Part shown: positions 12,294 to 24,900 of the stretch, one piece after another
Layout: every line of letters begins with the position of its first letter
Position numbering within the stretch: position 1 is the stretch's first letter
NCBI GenBank assembly: GCA_007844125.1
Contig: CM017567.1
Coordinates: 42,677,562 to 42,741,561 of the forward strand
DNA from: Sinonovacula constricta
Taxonomy: Eukaryota; Mollusca; Bivalvia; Cardiida; Solecurtidae
Direction of reading: 5' to 3'
DNA: 64,000 nt
The notes under the pieces: model-generated
What the model saw: the letters and a program-made list of their open reading frames with translations, nothing else
Database searches by the model: none
Told to the model about the DNA's origin: nothing
Made by a program: the position numbers and the translations under genes

Positions 12294-12550
12294 CGAATTA
12301 CTCACAAATCACGCACAGATTGGGTTTGTGCGTCGAGAAATTGACCAAATTTTCGGGTTGTCGGGGGTAGATCTAGACATTCGACGCACGCCCGACACAT
12401 GAATCACTGACGGAGCGCGTCAAAACACGCACGCTTCGCGAACGTTCCACGTACAAGCACGGATGTCAGTGGAATGAACGTGTTACGTGCGCGGTTCTTT
12501 CGTGATATGAAGGTGGGGCGTCAGTGGACGGACGTAGACGTGCGCGGTTT
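12294..12550. other. CpG-rich segment next to the 50-bp array
   Basis: A stretch of about 250 bp that is much richer in CpG than the surrounding DNA, with many CACGCA, GTGCG and ACGTGC motifs. It abuts the start of the satellite. I see no open frame of interest. It could be an unmethylated island or the GC-rich end of a transposon; neither can be settled here. Confidence 0.4.
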
Positions 12551-15500
12551 AGACTGAGCTGTCTATGTCCTGTCCATGTCGAATAACGAGTACAGACGGT
12601 AACTGAGCTGTCCATGTCCTGTCCATGTCGAAATAACGAGTACAGACGGTAACTAAGCTGTCCGTGTACTGTCCATGTCGACATAACGAGTACAGACGGA
12701 ACCTGAGCTGTCTATGTCCTGTCCATGTCGTGATAACGAGTACAGACGGTAACTAAGCTGTCCATGTTCTGTCCATGTCCTGTCCATGTCGACATAACGA
12801 GTACAGACGGAACCTGAGCTGTCTATATCCTGTCCATGTCCTGTCCATGTCGACATAACGAGTACAGACGGTAACTGAACTGTCCATGTACTGTCCATGT
12901 CGAGATAACGAGTACAGACGGAACCTAAGCTGTCCATGTTCTGTCCATGTCGAGATAACGAGTACAGACGGTAACTGAGCTGTCTATGTCCTGTCCATGT
13001 CGAGATAACGAGAACAGACGGTTACTGAGCTGTCTATGTCCTGTCCATGCCGAGATAACGAGTACAGACGGTAACTGAGCTGTCTATGTACTGTCCATGC
13101 CGAGATAACGAGTACAGACGGTAACTGAGCTGTCTATGTACTGTCCATGTCGAGATAACGAGTACAGACGGTAACTGAGCTGTCTATGTACTGTCCATGT
13201 CGAGATAACGAGTACAGACGGTAACTGAGCTGTCTATGTACTGTCCATGTCGAGATAACGAGTACAGACGGTAACTGAGCTGTCCATGTCCTGTCCATGT
13301 CGAGATAACGAGTACAGACGGTAACTGAGCTGTCTATGTCCTGTCCATGTCGAGATAACGAGTACAGACGGTAACTGAGCTGTCCATGTCCTGTCCACGT
13401 CGAGATAACGAGTACAGACGGAACCTAAGCTGTCCATGTTCTGTCCATGTCGAGATAACGAGTACAGACGGTAACTGAGCTGTCTATGTCCTGTCCATGT
13501 CGAGATAACGAGAACAGACGGTTACTGAGCTGTCTATGTCCTGTCCATGCCGAGATAACGAGTACAGACGGTAACTGAGCTGTCAATGTCCTGTCCATGC
13601 CGAGATAACGAGTACAGACGGTAACTGAGCTGTCTATGTACTGTCCATGTCGAGATAACGAGTACAGACGGTAACTGAGCTGTCCATGTCCTGTCCATGC
13701 CGAGATAACGAGTACAGACGGTAACTGAGCTGTCTATGTACTGTCCATGTCGAGATAACGAGTACAGACGGTAACTGAGCTGTCTATGTCCTGTCCATGT
13801 CGAGATAACGAGTACAGACGGTAACTGAGCTGTCTATGTCCTGTCCATGTCGAGATAACGAGTACAGACGGTAACTGAGTTGCCACTGTCCTGTCCCTGT
13901 CGAGATATTGAGTTCAGACGGTAACTGAGCTGCCACTGTCCTGTCCATGTCGAATAACGAGTACAGACGGTAACTGAACTGTCCATGTACTGTCCATGCT
14001 GTCCATGTCCTGCCCATGTCGTGATAACGAGTACAGACGGAACCTGAGCTGTCCATGTCCTGTCCATGCCGAGATAACGAGTACAGACGGTAACTGGGCT
14101 GTCCATGTCCTGTCCATGTCGAATAACGAGTACAGACGGTAACTGAACTGTCCATGTACTGTCCATTCTGTCCATGTCCTGCCCATGTCGTGATAACGAG
14201 TACAGACGGTAACTGAGCTGCCACTGTCGAGATAACGAGTACAGACGGTAACTGAGCTGCCACTGTCCTGTCCCTGTCGAGATAACGAGTACAGACGGTA
14301 ACTGAGCTGCCACTGTCCTGTCCATGCCGAGATAACGAGTACAGACGGTAACTGAGCTGTCAATGTCCTGTCCATGCCGAGATAACGAGTACAGACGGTA
14401 ACTGAGCTGTCTATGTACTGTCCATGTCGAGATAACGAGTACAGACGGTAACTGAGCTGTCCATGTCCTTTCCATGCCGAGATAACGAGTACAGACGGTA
14501 ACTGAGCTGTCTATGTACTGTCCATGTCGAGATAACGAGTACAGACGGTAACTGAGCTGTCTATGTCCTGTCCATGTCGAGATAACGAGTACAGACGGTA
14601 ACTGAGCTGTCCATGTCCTGTCCATGTCGAGATAACGAGTACAGACGGTAACTGAGCTGTCTATGTCCTGTCCATGTCGAGATAACGAGTACAGACGGTA
14701 ACTGAGCTGTCCATGTCCTGTCCACGTCGAGATAACGAGTACAGACGGTAACTGAGCTGTCCATGTCCTGTCCATGTCGAGATAACGAGTACAGACGGTA
14801 ACTGAGCTGTCTATGTCCTGTCCATGTCGAGATAACGAGTACAGACCGTAACTGAGCTGTCCATGTCCTGTCCACGTCAAGATAACGAGTACAGACGGTA
14901 ACTGAGCTGTCTATGTCCTGTCCATGCCGAGATAACGAGTACAGACGGTAACTGAGCTGTCTATGTCATGTCCATGTCGAGATAACGAGAACAGACGGTA
15001 ACTGAGCTGTCCATGTCCTGTCCATGTCGAGATAACGAGTACAGACCGTAACTGAGCTGTCCATGTCCTGTCCACGTCAAGATAACGAGTACAGACGGTA
15101 ACTGAGCTGTCTATGTCCTGTCCATGCCGAGATAACGAGTACAGACGGTAACTGAGCTGTCTATGTCATGTCCATGTCGAGATAACGAGAACAGACGGTA
15201 ACTGAGCTGTCCATGTCCTGTCCATGCCGAGATAACGAGTACAGACGGTAACTGAGCTGTCTATGTCCTGTCCATGCCGAGATAACGAGTACAGACGGTA
15301 ACTGAGCTGTCTATGTCCTGTCCATGCCGATATAACGAGTACAGACGGTAACTGAACTGTCCATGTACTGTCCATGTCGAGATAACGAGTACAGACGGTA
15401 ACTGAGCTGTCCATGTCCTGTCCATGCCGAGATAACGAGTACAGACGGTAACTGAGCTGTCTATGTCCTGTCCATGTCGAGATAACGAGAACAGACGGTT

Positions 15501-15569
15501 ACTGAGCTGTCTATGTCCTGCCATGCTGAGATAACGAGTACAGACTGTAACTGAGCTATCAATGTCCTG
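12551..15569. repeat. 50-bp satellite array, about 60 copies
   Basis: Tandem copies of a 50-bp unit containing GAGATAACGAGTACAGACGG, TAACTGAGCTGT and then two related short blocks CTATGTCC/CCATGTCC and TGTCCATGTC. Some units carry an extra 11-12-bp TGTCCATGTCC block. A four-unit (200-bp) higher-order period is visible: the rare variant ACAGACCGTA occurs at 14841 and 15041 with matching neighbours. A block near 12920 recurs 500 bp later. On the minus strand the unit has no stop in any frame, giving reading frames up to 348 residues that I do not regard as genes. Confidence 0.95.
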
Positions 15570-15600
15570 ATATAAAATTAGATGATGCGTGACAATTTTT

Positions 15601-15677
15601 TTATTAATTTACCGCAGATAAATAAAAAGTGTCAACAAATAAAAACCGAGAAGTATTTACAATTTGTCATAAATAAA
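15601..15677. repeat. Right flanking repeat of the 50-bp array
   Basis: Diverged copy of 12054-12130 in the same orientation: ACCGCAGATAAATAAAAA, TGTCAACAAATAAAAACCG and AATTTGTCATAAATAAAA. Starts of the two copies are about 3.55 kb apart. Confidence 0.75.
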
Positions 15678-17635
15678 ACTGAACTTTCTTTAGCTCGAGA
15701 AATTGTTATAATGAGTCAAAATTATTTCTCCTGGTTCCACCGTAGGAGACATAGGATTGCAATATTTTATGTGCATATAGCAACATAATTGCTTACAAGT
15801 ATGGACTTAGTGTCATGGGAAATATTGAATTAAAAGTGTTCCAAAGCTGTAATTAAATACATAATGCATTTGTTTTACAAGACAGCATTGGTGCAAAGCA
15901 TCAAAGGTCGCCGTCGAGGTCCTGTTCAACAATGGAAACGTTGTTGCGTAACAACTTTTGCCTGTTGTAATTAAAAAAAAATACAAGGCCGTCTAATGTG
16001 CATGTCTTAAAATTATATGCAGTAACGTTTTGTCTTTGGACGAATAGGAAAAGGTCGGAATACAAACAACAGAAAGAACATTACATTTGACTTGTACAAA
16101 GTACATCGTCCTAACAAAGGCAAAATAAATTAAACAAATTATACACGAACATATGGAACATTAACAATTTCAAGTGACAGGTAATGATGCAGCAACATTT
16201 TAAACTCCAATCTAATTTAATCCTGATATTCACCAAAGTTGAAATCTAACCGAAATTCAATGGATGAAAGCGCCGTACTTCACTTGGTTGTAGAAAACAT
16301 GGCGCTATTCACAGTACTTTTTCAGGAGGTTAGAATCCACTAAATAAGTTTGTTAAATATTCAATAGTAATTTGCTGATTTTTGGAACCAAACTGCACCA
16401 TAACCAAGCTATGATTGACCTCCATGAGTATACATAGGTGAAAAGAAAGTGTTGTTTTATGGGTTATTACTTTTATTTAAATATGTTCATAAAGTGTTTT
16501 CAAATGACATATTGACACACAATAAATAATTATATCGACATTAAAATCGAGTAACATTGAAAGTTGCACGTTACAGGTGCATCAGTGCCTCATATTTCCG
16601 TATAAGTAGGCCAAGCTAGGTTAAAAGCATACTCGTACAAACAAAATAGACAAAATGTGTATTGCCCTCTGCGAGAGGATGTCGTCTCACTTAAAGATAA
16701 TTAGATACTCCAGGAAAATAGCATATTTACTCATAAATTAGTGCTTTACATTGGCGTGTAAAGAGTTTCCCTGGTATTTTATCAGAAAAACATTCTAAAA
16801 AAAATGTGTGCAAAAGCATAATTCTTGATTGAAACATACCTCTATTGACTGAAACATGCCTCATGTGACTGAGTGTAATAAGGTTTTCTTGACTTGTAAA
16901 CTTAACCATAAAACGTTTATTAAGTAAAACAGGTGCATTGTTGGGTCAACATCACATTGTTGCTGAATGTGATAATGTGATATTTTCTCTGCCTTATTTA
17001 CTTTATGTTATTAGATGTATTCCCATCCTATATCATTTCGGTAAAGCGTCGGCTACAGGTACGGGAGGCCAAAGTCGTTAAAATGGTAGTGGTATAGCTC
17101 CTTTGTTAACGGTCGGGCAAATATAATGTTCGACGACTGGTTGGCCCGGTGTCAGGTTAATGTGACTAGGTGTGGTATCATGTCATTTGTTCACGGCATG
17201 CTAAACACTGTGAAGGCAGCACTACATTTGCTTCAAGTAGACATATTTTTGTTGTTATCTGTTGCAACTTTCGACTGCCCTTATTTTTTCTTTCTTATCA
17301 ATTTTAACCTTTATGCTGTTTACGTTGTATGCTAATTGGACTTTTATTGTCCAACTTTATGTCACAGCGCACAAAGAACATGTGTTGGGTCATTCAATTT
17401 GTATTACATTATACAAATTGTAAGCTCTAAATACAACATAGTACTGAATACTATAAAGCACTGAATACTACATTGTCATTGACGCTTTGATTATAAATTG
17501 TGTCAGCTTTAATCTCCGTTCGTTAAGAGTGTCTATTCTACTAAATGATGAACAAAGTGACGTCCTTGGTGCTGAAAAAATGCAAATTTTCGAATTTCTC
17601 ACTTATTCATAAATATGGTCGTTTTATTTATCTTT

Positions 17636-17767
17636 ATTTTTCAAAGAACTTGCAAAAATATTTTAAATACATCAGAAAATGGAGAGGTAAGCCGATTATT
17701 ATTACCATGAGTCTCACAATGCAAGCTTAAACGTCAATATACACCTATAGAGTATTAGCATAAAACT
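17636..17767. repeat. Dispersed repeat, copy 1 (pair with 41356-41484)
   Basis: About 130 bp that aligns without gaps to 41356-41484 with about 14 mismatches by my count. Both copies contain AGAAAATGGAGAGGTAA, ACCGATTATT or GCCGATTATT, and TATAGAGTATTA. Both copies also lie in an open plus-strand frame containing the peptide core RKWRGKPII, here in the frame 17545-17730. A dispersed element is the simplest reading, because identity continues past the stop codon. Confidence 0.75.
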
Positions 17768-18677
17768 TATGCAAAATGCCACTATTCATCGGCAATTACC
17801 CTGGATATATAAAATAAATACATTTTTGTGTGCTTAAAGTGGTTATTGTCCTTCAATTTGTCCTGCAATATGCTGCAATTAAGATGTGATTGACATGCGT
17901 GTATTCAGCTGGAGTAAGCGCCTTGGTCCAAAACATTCGACACGAGTGTTCCGAGCAATACATCCAGCCATTGTGTACTCCTGTTGTAAATGTTTTGACA
18001 TGTACTGTATTCTGGATCTAAACAAAAAGGTTTGAGTTTGTCTATTTTAGGAATGTTATTCATATAAACCAACTTGTGAAAACCCACCAAAATGGCCAAG
18101 GACCAGAGCTATTATGCTTCACAGCCTGACCCTAGGCAAACACGTACTGCCAGTCCAACCAGTCTAAACACATCGGATAAAATGATTTATGGCCGATGGG
18201 GATCGAAAACATTTACTTAGTCGAGTTCACTAGTAAATTCGTGTAATATATTCAAAGAAAGCGTCTCTACAAATAAGATGTTGCAAAGTATACATATTAT
18301 GTATCATTTATTAACAAAAGATCACTACATATCTCATCTACAAACTGACGATAGCTCAAGTGAAATAAACTTAGACAAGTTGAGGGACATTCTCTTCCAA
18401 ACAATTAAAGCCTCCGATGGGTACCCCTACAAACAATTGTGCAATTTGAAAATGCATAATAGTGTGCGTTCACGTGTCTTGTAAATTAGCGCATGATATA
18501 TATGTACTTGTCAAAGTCCTGGATTGGGCCCACTTTGAAGAAGTCAGATCGACTTTGAACTCTTTGAATTGAAATTGCGATTTAAGGTGATGTAAATTGT
18601 CTCAGAGATCAAGTTCTGACCCAACTTCAAGCTGACCTTATTATACTGAGGCAAGAAAGAAAAACGTTGAAGAACCG

Positions 18678-18978
18678 TTGACAGAAGAAATAAAACAGCA
18701 CAAACCATCATTTTCTTCATTCAAGATAGAAATGGATATTTACTTAATAACTCCCCGAAGCAAAGTCTATGAAACATGCCAAGCTGCTTTCCGTGCTTTC
18801 GAGGACCATTGGCAAGAAATGGTCGACGCATTAGACGACACCACCCGAGACAGTGCGCATCTACGAAACAAATATCGACAAAAGACAATAAACAATTTGA
18901 GTATTTTCAAACGGAAATCAAAGATATCCAGTAAGATGTCAAATTGCGTTCTGTCATCCCCTGATGAAGGTAACGAGA
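18678..18978 (+). CDS. Possible coding fragment, unknown function
   Basis: An open frame of about 100 residues before it runs into the satellite. It is hydrophilic, with a helix-like acidic middle (residues about 30-60, including FEDHWQEM and DALDDTTRDS) and a basic end (FKRKSKISSKM). It does not have the skewed composition of the repeat-derived frames. A coiled-coil-like stretch (TQLQADLIILRQERK) sits just upstream in another frame, at about 18615-18660. I recognise no family. It could be an exon or a decayed transposon piece whose 3' end was replaced by the satellite, or chance. The first ATG of the frame is at 18678. Confidence 0.2.
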
Positions 18979-21900
18979 AGTCCGGACACGGGCGACACTT
19001 TGACAAACCCAGCTGCAGATTGAGATAAGTCCGGACATGGGCGATACTTTGACAAACCCAGCAGCATACTGAGATAAGTCCGGATATGACGGCACTCTGA
19101 CAGACCCAGCTTCATACTGAGATAAGTCTGGACATGACGGCACTCTGACAAACCCAGGTGCATACTGAGATAAGTCCGGACATGGGCGACACTATGACAA
19201 ATCCAGCTGCATAGTGAGATAAGTCCGGACATGGGCGACACTTTGACAAACCCAGCTGCAGACTGAGATAAGTCCGGACATGGGCGACACTCTTACAAAC
19301 CCAGCTGCATACTGAGATAAGTCCGGACATGGGCGACACTATGACAAACCCAATTGCATACTGAGATAAGTCCGGACATGGGCGATACTATGACAAACCC
19401 AGCAGCATACTGAGATAAGTCCGGACATGACGGCACTCTGACAAACCCAGCTGCATACTGAGATAAGTCCGGACATGGGCGACACTTTGACAAACCCAGC
19501 TGCATACTGAGATAAGTCCGGATATGACGGCACTCTGACAAACCAAGTTGCATACTGAGATAAGTCCGGACATGGGCGACACTCTGACAAACCCAGCTGC
19601 AGACTGAGATAAGTCCGGACATGACGGCACTTTGACAAACCCAGCTGCAGACTGAGATAAGTCCGGACATGACGGCACTCTGACAAACCCAGCTGCAGAC
19701 TGAGATAAGTCCGGACATGGGCGACACTTTAACAAACCCAGATGTATACCGAGATACATCCGGACATGACGGCACTTTGACAAACCCAGATGTATACCGA
19801 GATAAATCCGGACCTGACGGCACTTTGACAAACCCAGATGTATACTGAGATAAGTCCGGGCATGACGGTACTCTGACAAACCTAGCTGCATACTGAGATA
19901 AGTCCGGACATGACGGCACTCTGACAAAACCAGCTGCATACTGAGATAAGTCCGGACATGACGGCACTCTGACAAACCCAGATGCATACTGAGATAAGTC
20001 CGGACATGGGAGACACTATGACAAACCCAGATGCATACTGAGATAAGTCTGGACATGGGCGACATTTTGACAAACCCAGCTGCAGACTGAGATAAGTCCG
20101 GACATGACGGCACTCTGACAAACCTAGCTGCATACTGAGATAAGTCCGGACATGGGCGACACTCTGACAAACCCAGCTGCATACTGAGATAAGTCCGGAC
20201 ATGACGGCACTCTGACAAACCCAGCTGCATACTGAGATAAGTCCGGACATGGGCGACACTCTGACAAACCCAGCTGCATACTGAGATAAGTCCGGACATG
20301 ACGGCACTCTGACAAACCCAGCTGCATACTGAGATAAGTCCGGACATGGGCGATACTATGACAAACCCAGCAGCATACTGAGATAAGTCCGGACATGACG
20401 GTACTCTGACAAACCCAGCTGCATACTGAGATAAGTCCGGACATGACGGCACTCTGACAAACCCAGCTGCATACTGAGATAAGTCCAGACATGGGCGATA
20501 CTCTGACAAAACCAGCTGCAGACTGAGATAAGTCCGGACATGGGCGACACTGTGACAAACCCAGCTGCATACTGAGATAAGTCCGGACATGGTCGACACT
20601 ATGACAAACCCAGCTGCATACTGAGATAAGTCCGGACATGGGCAAAACTATGACAAACCCAGCTGCAGACTGAAATAAGACCGGACATGGGCGACAATCT
20701 TATAAACCCAGCTGCATACTGAGATAAGTCCGGACATGGGCGACACTATGACAAACCCAGCTGCATACTGAGGTAAGTCCGGACATGGGCGACACTTTGA
20801 CAAACCCAGCTGCATATTGAGATAAGTCCGGACATGACGGCACTCTGACAAACCCAGTTGTATACTGAGATAAGTCGGGACATGGGCGACACTTTGACAA
20901 ACCCAGCTGCAGACTGAGATAAGTCCGGACATGACGGCACTCTGACAAACCCAGCTGCATACTGAGATAAGTCCGGACATGGGTGACACTTTGACATACC
21001 CAGCTGCATACTGAGATAAGTCCGGCCATGGACGACACTTTGAAAAACCCAGCTGCATACTGAGATAAGTCCGGACATGGACGGCACTCTGACAAACCCA
21101 GCTGCATACTGAGATAAGTCCGGACATGACGGCACTCTGACAAACCCAGCTGCATACTGAGATAAGTCCGGCCATGGGCAACACTTTGACAAACCCAGCT
21201 GCATACTGAGATAAGTACGGACATGACCGCACTCTGACAATCCCAGCTGCATACTGAGATAAGTCCGGACATGGGCGACACTATGACAAACCCAGCTGCA
21301 TACTAAGATAAGTCCGGACATGACGGCACTCTGACAAACCCAGATGTATACCGAGATAAGTCCGGACAGGACAGCACTCTGACAAACCCAGCTGCATACT
21401 GTGATAAGTCCGGACATGGGCGACACTATGACAAACCAAGCTGCATACTGAGATAAGTCCGGATATGACGGCACTTTGACAAACCCAGTTGCATACTGAG
21501 ATAAGTCCGGGCATGGGCGACAATTTGACAAACCCAGCTGCAGACTGAGATAAGTCCGGACAAGACGGCACTCTGACAAACCCAGCTGCATACTGAGATA
21601 AGTTCGGACATGACGGCACTCTGACAAACCCAGATGTAAACCGAGATAAGTCCGGACATGACGGCACTCTGACAAACCCAGTTGCATACTGAGATAAGTC
21701 CGGACATGACGGCACTTTGACAAACCGAGATGTATACCGAGATAAATCCGGACCTGACGGCACTTTGACAAACCCAGATGTATACCGAGATAAGTCCGGG
21801 CATGACGGTAATCTGACAAACCTAGCTGCATACTGAGATAAGTCCGGACATGACGGCACTCTGACAAACCCAGCTGCATACTGAGATAAGTCCGGACATG

Positions 21901-24900
21901 ACGGCACTCTGACAAACCCAGCTGCATACTGAGATAAGTCCGGACATGGGAGACACTATGACAAACCCAGATGCATACTGAGATAAGTCTGGACATGGGC
22001 GACATTTTGACAAACCTAGCTGCAGATTGAGATAAGTCCGGACATGGGCGACACTCTAACAAACCCAGCTGCATATTAAGATAAGTCCGGACATGGGCGA
22101 CACTCCGACAAACCCAGCTGCATACTGAGATAAGTCCGGACATGACGGTACTCTGACAAACCCAGCTGCATACTGAGATAAGTCCGGACATGGGCGATAC
22201 TATGACAAACCCAGCAGCATAATGAGATAAGTCCAGACATGGGCGATACTATGACAAACCCAGCAGCATACTGAGATAAGTCCGACCATGGTCGACACTA
22301 TGACAAACCCAGCTGCTGCATACTGAGATAAGTCCGGACATGGGCAAAACTATGACAAACCCAGCTGCAGACTGAGATAAGTCCGGACATGGGCGACAAT
22401 CTTACAAACCCTGCTGCATACTGAGACAAGTCCAGACATGGGCGACACTGTGACAAACCCAGCTGCATACTGAGATAAGTCCGACCATGGTCGACACTAT
22501 GACAAACCCAGCTGCTGCATACTGAGATAAGTCCGGACATGGGCAAAACTATGACAAACCCAGCTGCAGACTGAGATAAGTCCGGACAGGGGCGACAATC
22601 TTACAAACCCTGCTGCATACTGAGATAAGTCCGGACATGGGCGACACTATGACAAACCCAGCTGCATACTGAGGTAAGTCCGGACATGGGCGACACTTTG
22701 ACAAACCCAGCTGCATATTGAGATAAGTCCGGACATGACGGCACTCTGACAAACCCAGTTGTATACTGAGATAAGTCGGGACATGGGCGACACTTTGACA
22801 AACCCAGCTGCAGACTGAGATAAGTCCGGACATGACTGCACTCTGACAAACCCAGCTGCATACTGAGATAAGTCCGGACATGGGCGACACTTTGACATAC
22901 CTAGCTGCATACTGAGATAAGTCCGGACATGACGGCACTCTGACAAACCCAGATGTATACCGAGATAAGTCCGGTGATGACGGCACTCTGACAAACGCAG
23001 CTGCATACTGAGATAAGTCCGGACATAACGACACTCTGACAAACCCAGCTGCATACTGAGATAAGTCCGGACATGGGCGACACTTTGATAAACCCAGCTA
23101 CATACTGAGAAAAGTACGGACATGGGCGACTCTATGACAAACCCAGTTGCATACTGAGATAAGTCCGGACATGGGCGACACTTTGACAAACCCAACAACA
23201 TACTGAGATAAGTCCGGACATGACGGCACTCTCACAAAAACAGCTGCATACTGAGATAAGTCCGGACATGAGGGCACTCTGACAAACCCAGCTGCATATT
23301 GAGATAAGTCCGGACATGGGCGACACTTTGACAAACCCAGCTGCATACTGAGATAAGTCCGGACATGGGCGACAGTATTACAAACCCAGCTGCATACTGA
23401 GATAAGTCCGGACATGGGCGATACTATGACAAACCCAGCAGCATACTGAGATAAGTCCGGACATGACGGCACTCTGACAAACCCAGCTGCATACTGAGAT
23501 AAGTCCGGACAGGACGGCAGTCTGACAAACCCAGCTGCTTACTGAGATAAGTCCGGACATGGGCGACACTCTGACAAAACCAGCTACAGACTAAGATAAG
23601 TACGGACATGGGCGACACTATGACAAACTCAGCTGCATACTGAGATAAGTCCGGATATGACGGCACTGTGACAAACCAAGCTGCATACTGAGATAAGTCC
23701 GGACATGGGCGACACTTTGACAAACCCAGCTGCATACTGAGATAAGTCCGTCCATGGGCGACACTTTAACCAACCCAGCTGTATACTGAGATAAGTCCGG
23801 ACATGACGGCACTCTGACAAACCCAGCTTCATACTGCGATAAGTCCGGCCATGGGCGACACTTTGACAAACTCAGCTGCATACTGAGATAAGTCCGGACA
23901 TGACCGCACTCTGACAAACTCAGCTGCATACTGAGATAAGTCCGGACATGGGCGACACTATGACAAACCAAGCTGCATACTGAGATAAGTCCGGACATGA
24001 CGGCACACTGACAAACCCAGATGTATACTGAGATAAGTCCGGACATGGGCGACACTCTTACAAACCCAGTTGCATACTGAGATAAGTCCGAACATGGGCG
24101 ACACTTTGAAAAACCCAGCTACATACTGAGAAAAGTCCGGACATGGGCGACACTTTGACAAACCCAACAACATACTGAGATAAGTCCGGACATGACGGCA
24201 CTCTGACAAACCCAGCTGCATACTGAGATAAGTCCGGACATGGGCGACACTATGACAAACCCAGCTGCATACTGAGATAAGTCCGGACATGACGGTACTC
24301 TGACAAACCCAGCTGCATACTGAGATAAGTCCGGACATGAGGGCACTCTGACAAACCCAGCTGCATACTGAGATAAGTCCGGACATGGGCGACACTTTGA
24401 CAAACCCAGCTGCATACTGAGATAAGTCCGGACATGGGAGACACTTTGACAAACCCAACAACATACTGAGATAAGTCCGGACATGACGGCACTCTGACAA
24501 ACCCAGCTGCATACTGAGATAAGTCCGGACATGACGGCACTCTGACAAACACAGCTGCATACTGAGATAAGTCCGGACAAGACGGCACTCTGACAAACCC
24601 AGATGCATACTGAGATAAGTCCGGACATGACGGCATTCTGACAAAGCCAGCTGCATACTGAGATAAGTCCGGACAGGACGGTGCTCTGACAAACCCAGCT
24701 GCATACTGAGATAAGTCCAGACATGGGCGACACTCTGACAAAACCAGCTGCAGACTGAGATAAGTCCGGACATTGGCGACACTATGACAAACCCAGCTGC
24801 ATACTGAGATAAGTCCGGACATGGGTGACACTATGACAAACCCAGCTGCATACTGAAATAAGTCCGGATATGACGCCACTGTGACAAACCCAGCTGCATA

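Larger units (their letters stand above)
15678..18978. other. Unique AT-rich intergenic DNA
   Basis: About 3.3 kb of mostly unique DNA holding a dispersed repeat at 17636-17767 and a possible coding fragment at 18678-18978. Other short frames (for example 15582-15788, 17126-17335 and 18278-18484, all plus) have no recognisable domain. Confidence 0.45.

Noticed and set aside
12466..15524. Minus-strand frames up to 348 residues across the 50-bp array.
   Set aside because: Same cause: stop-free repeat unit, period not divisible by three, all frames open.
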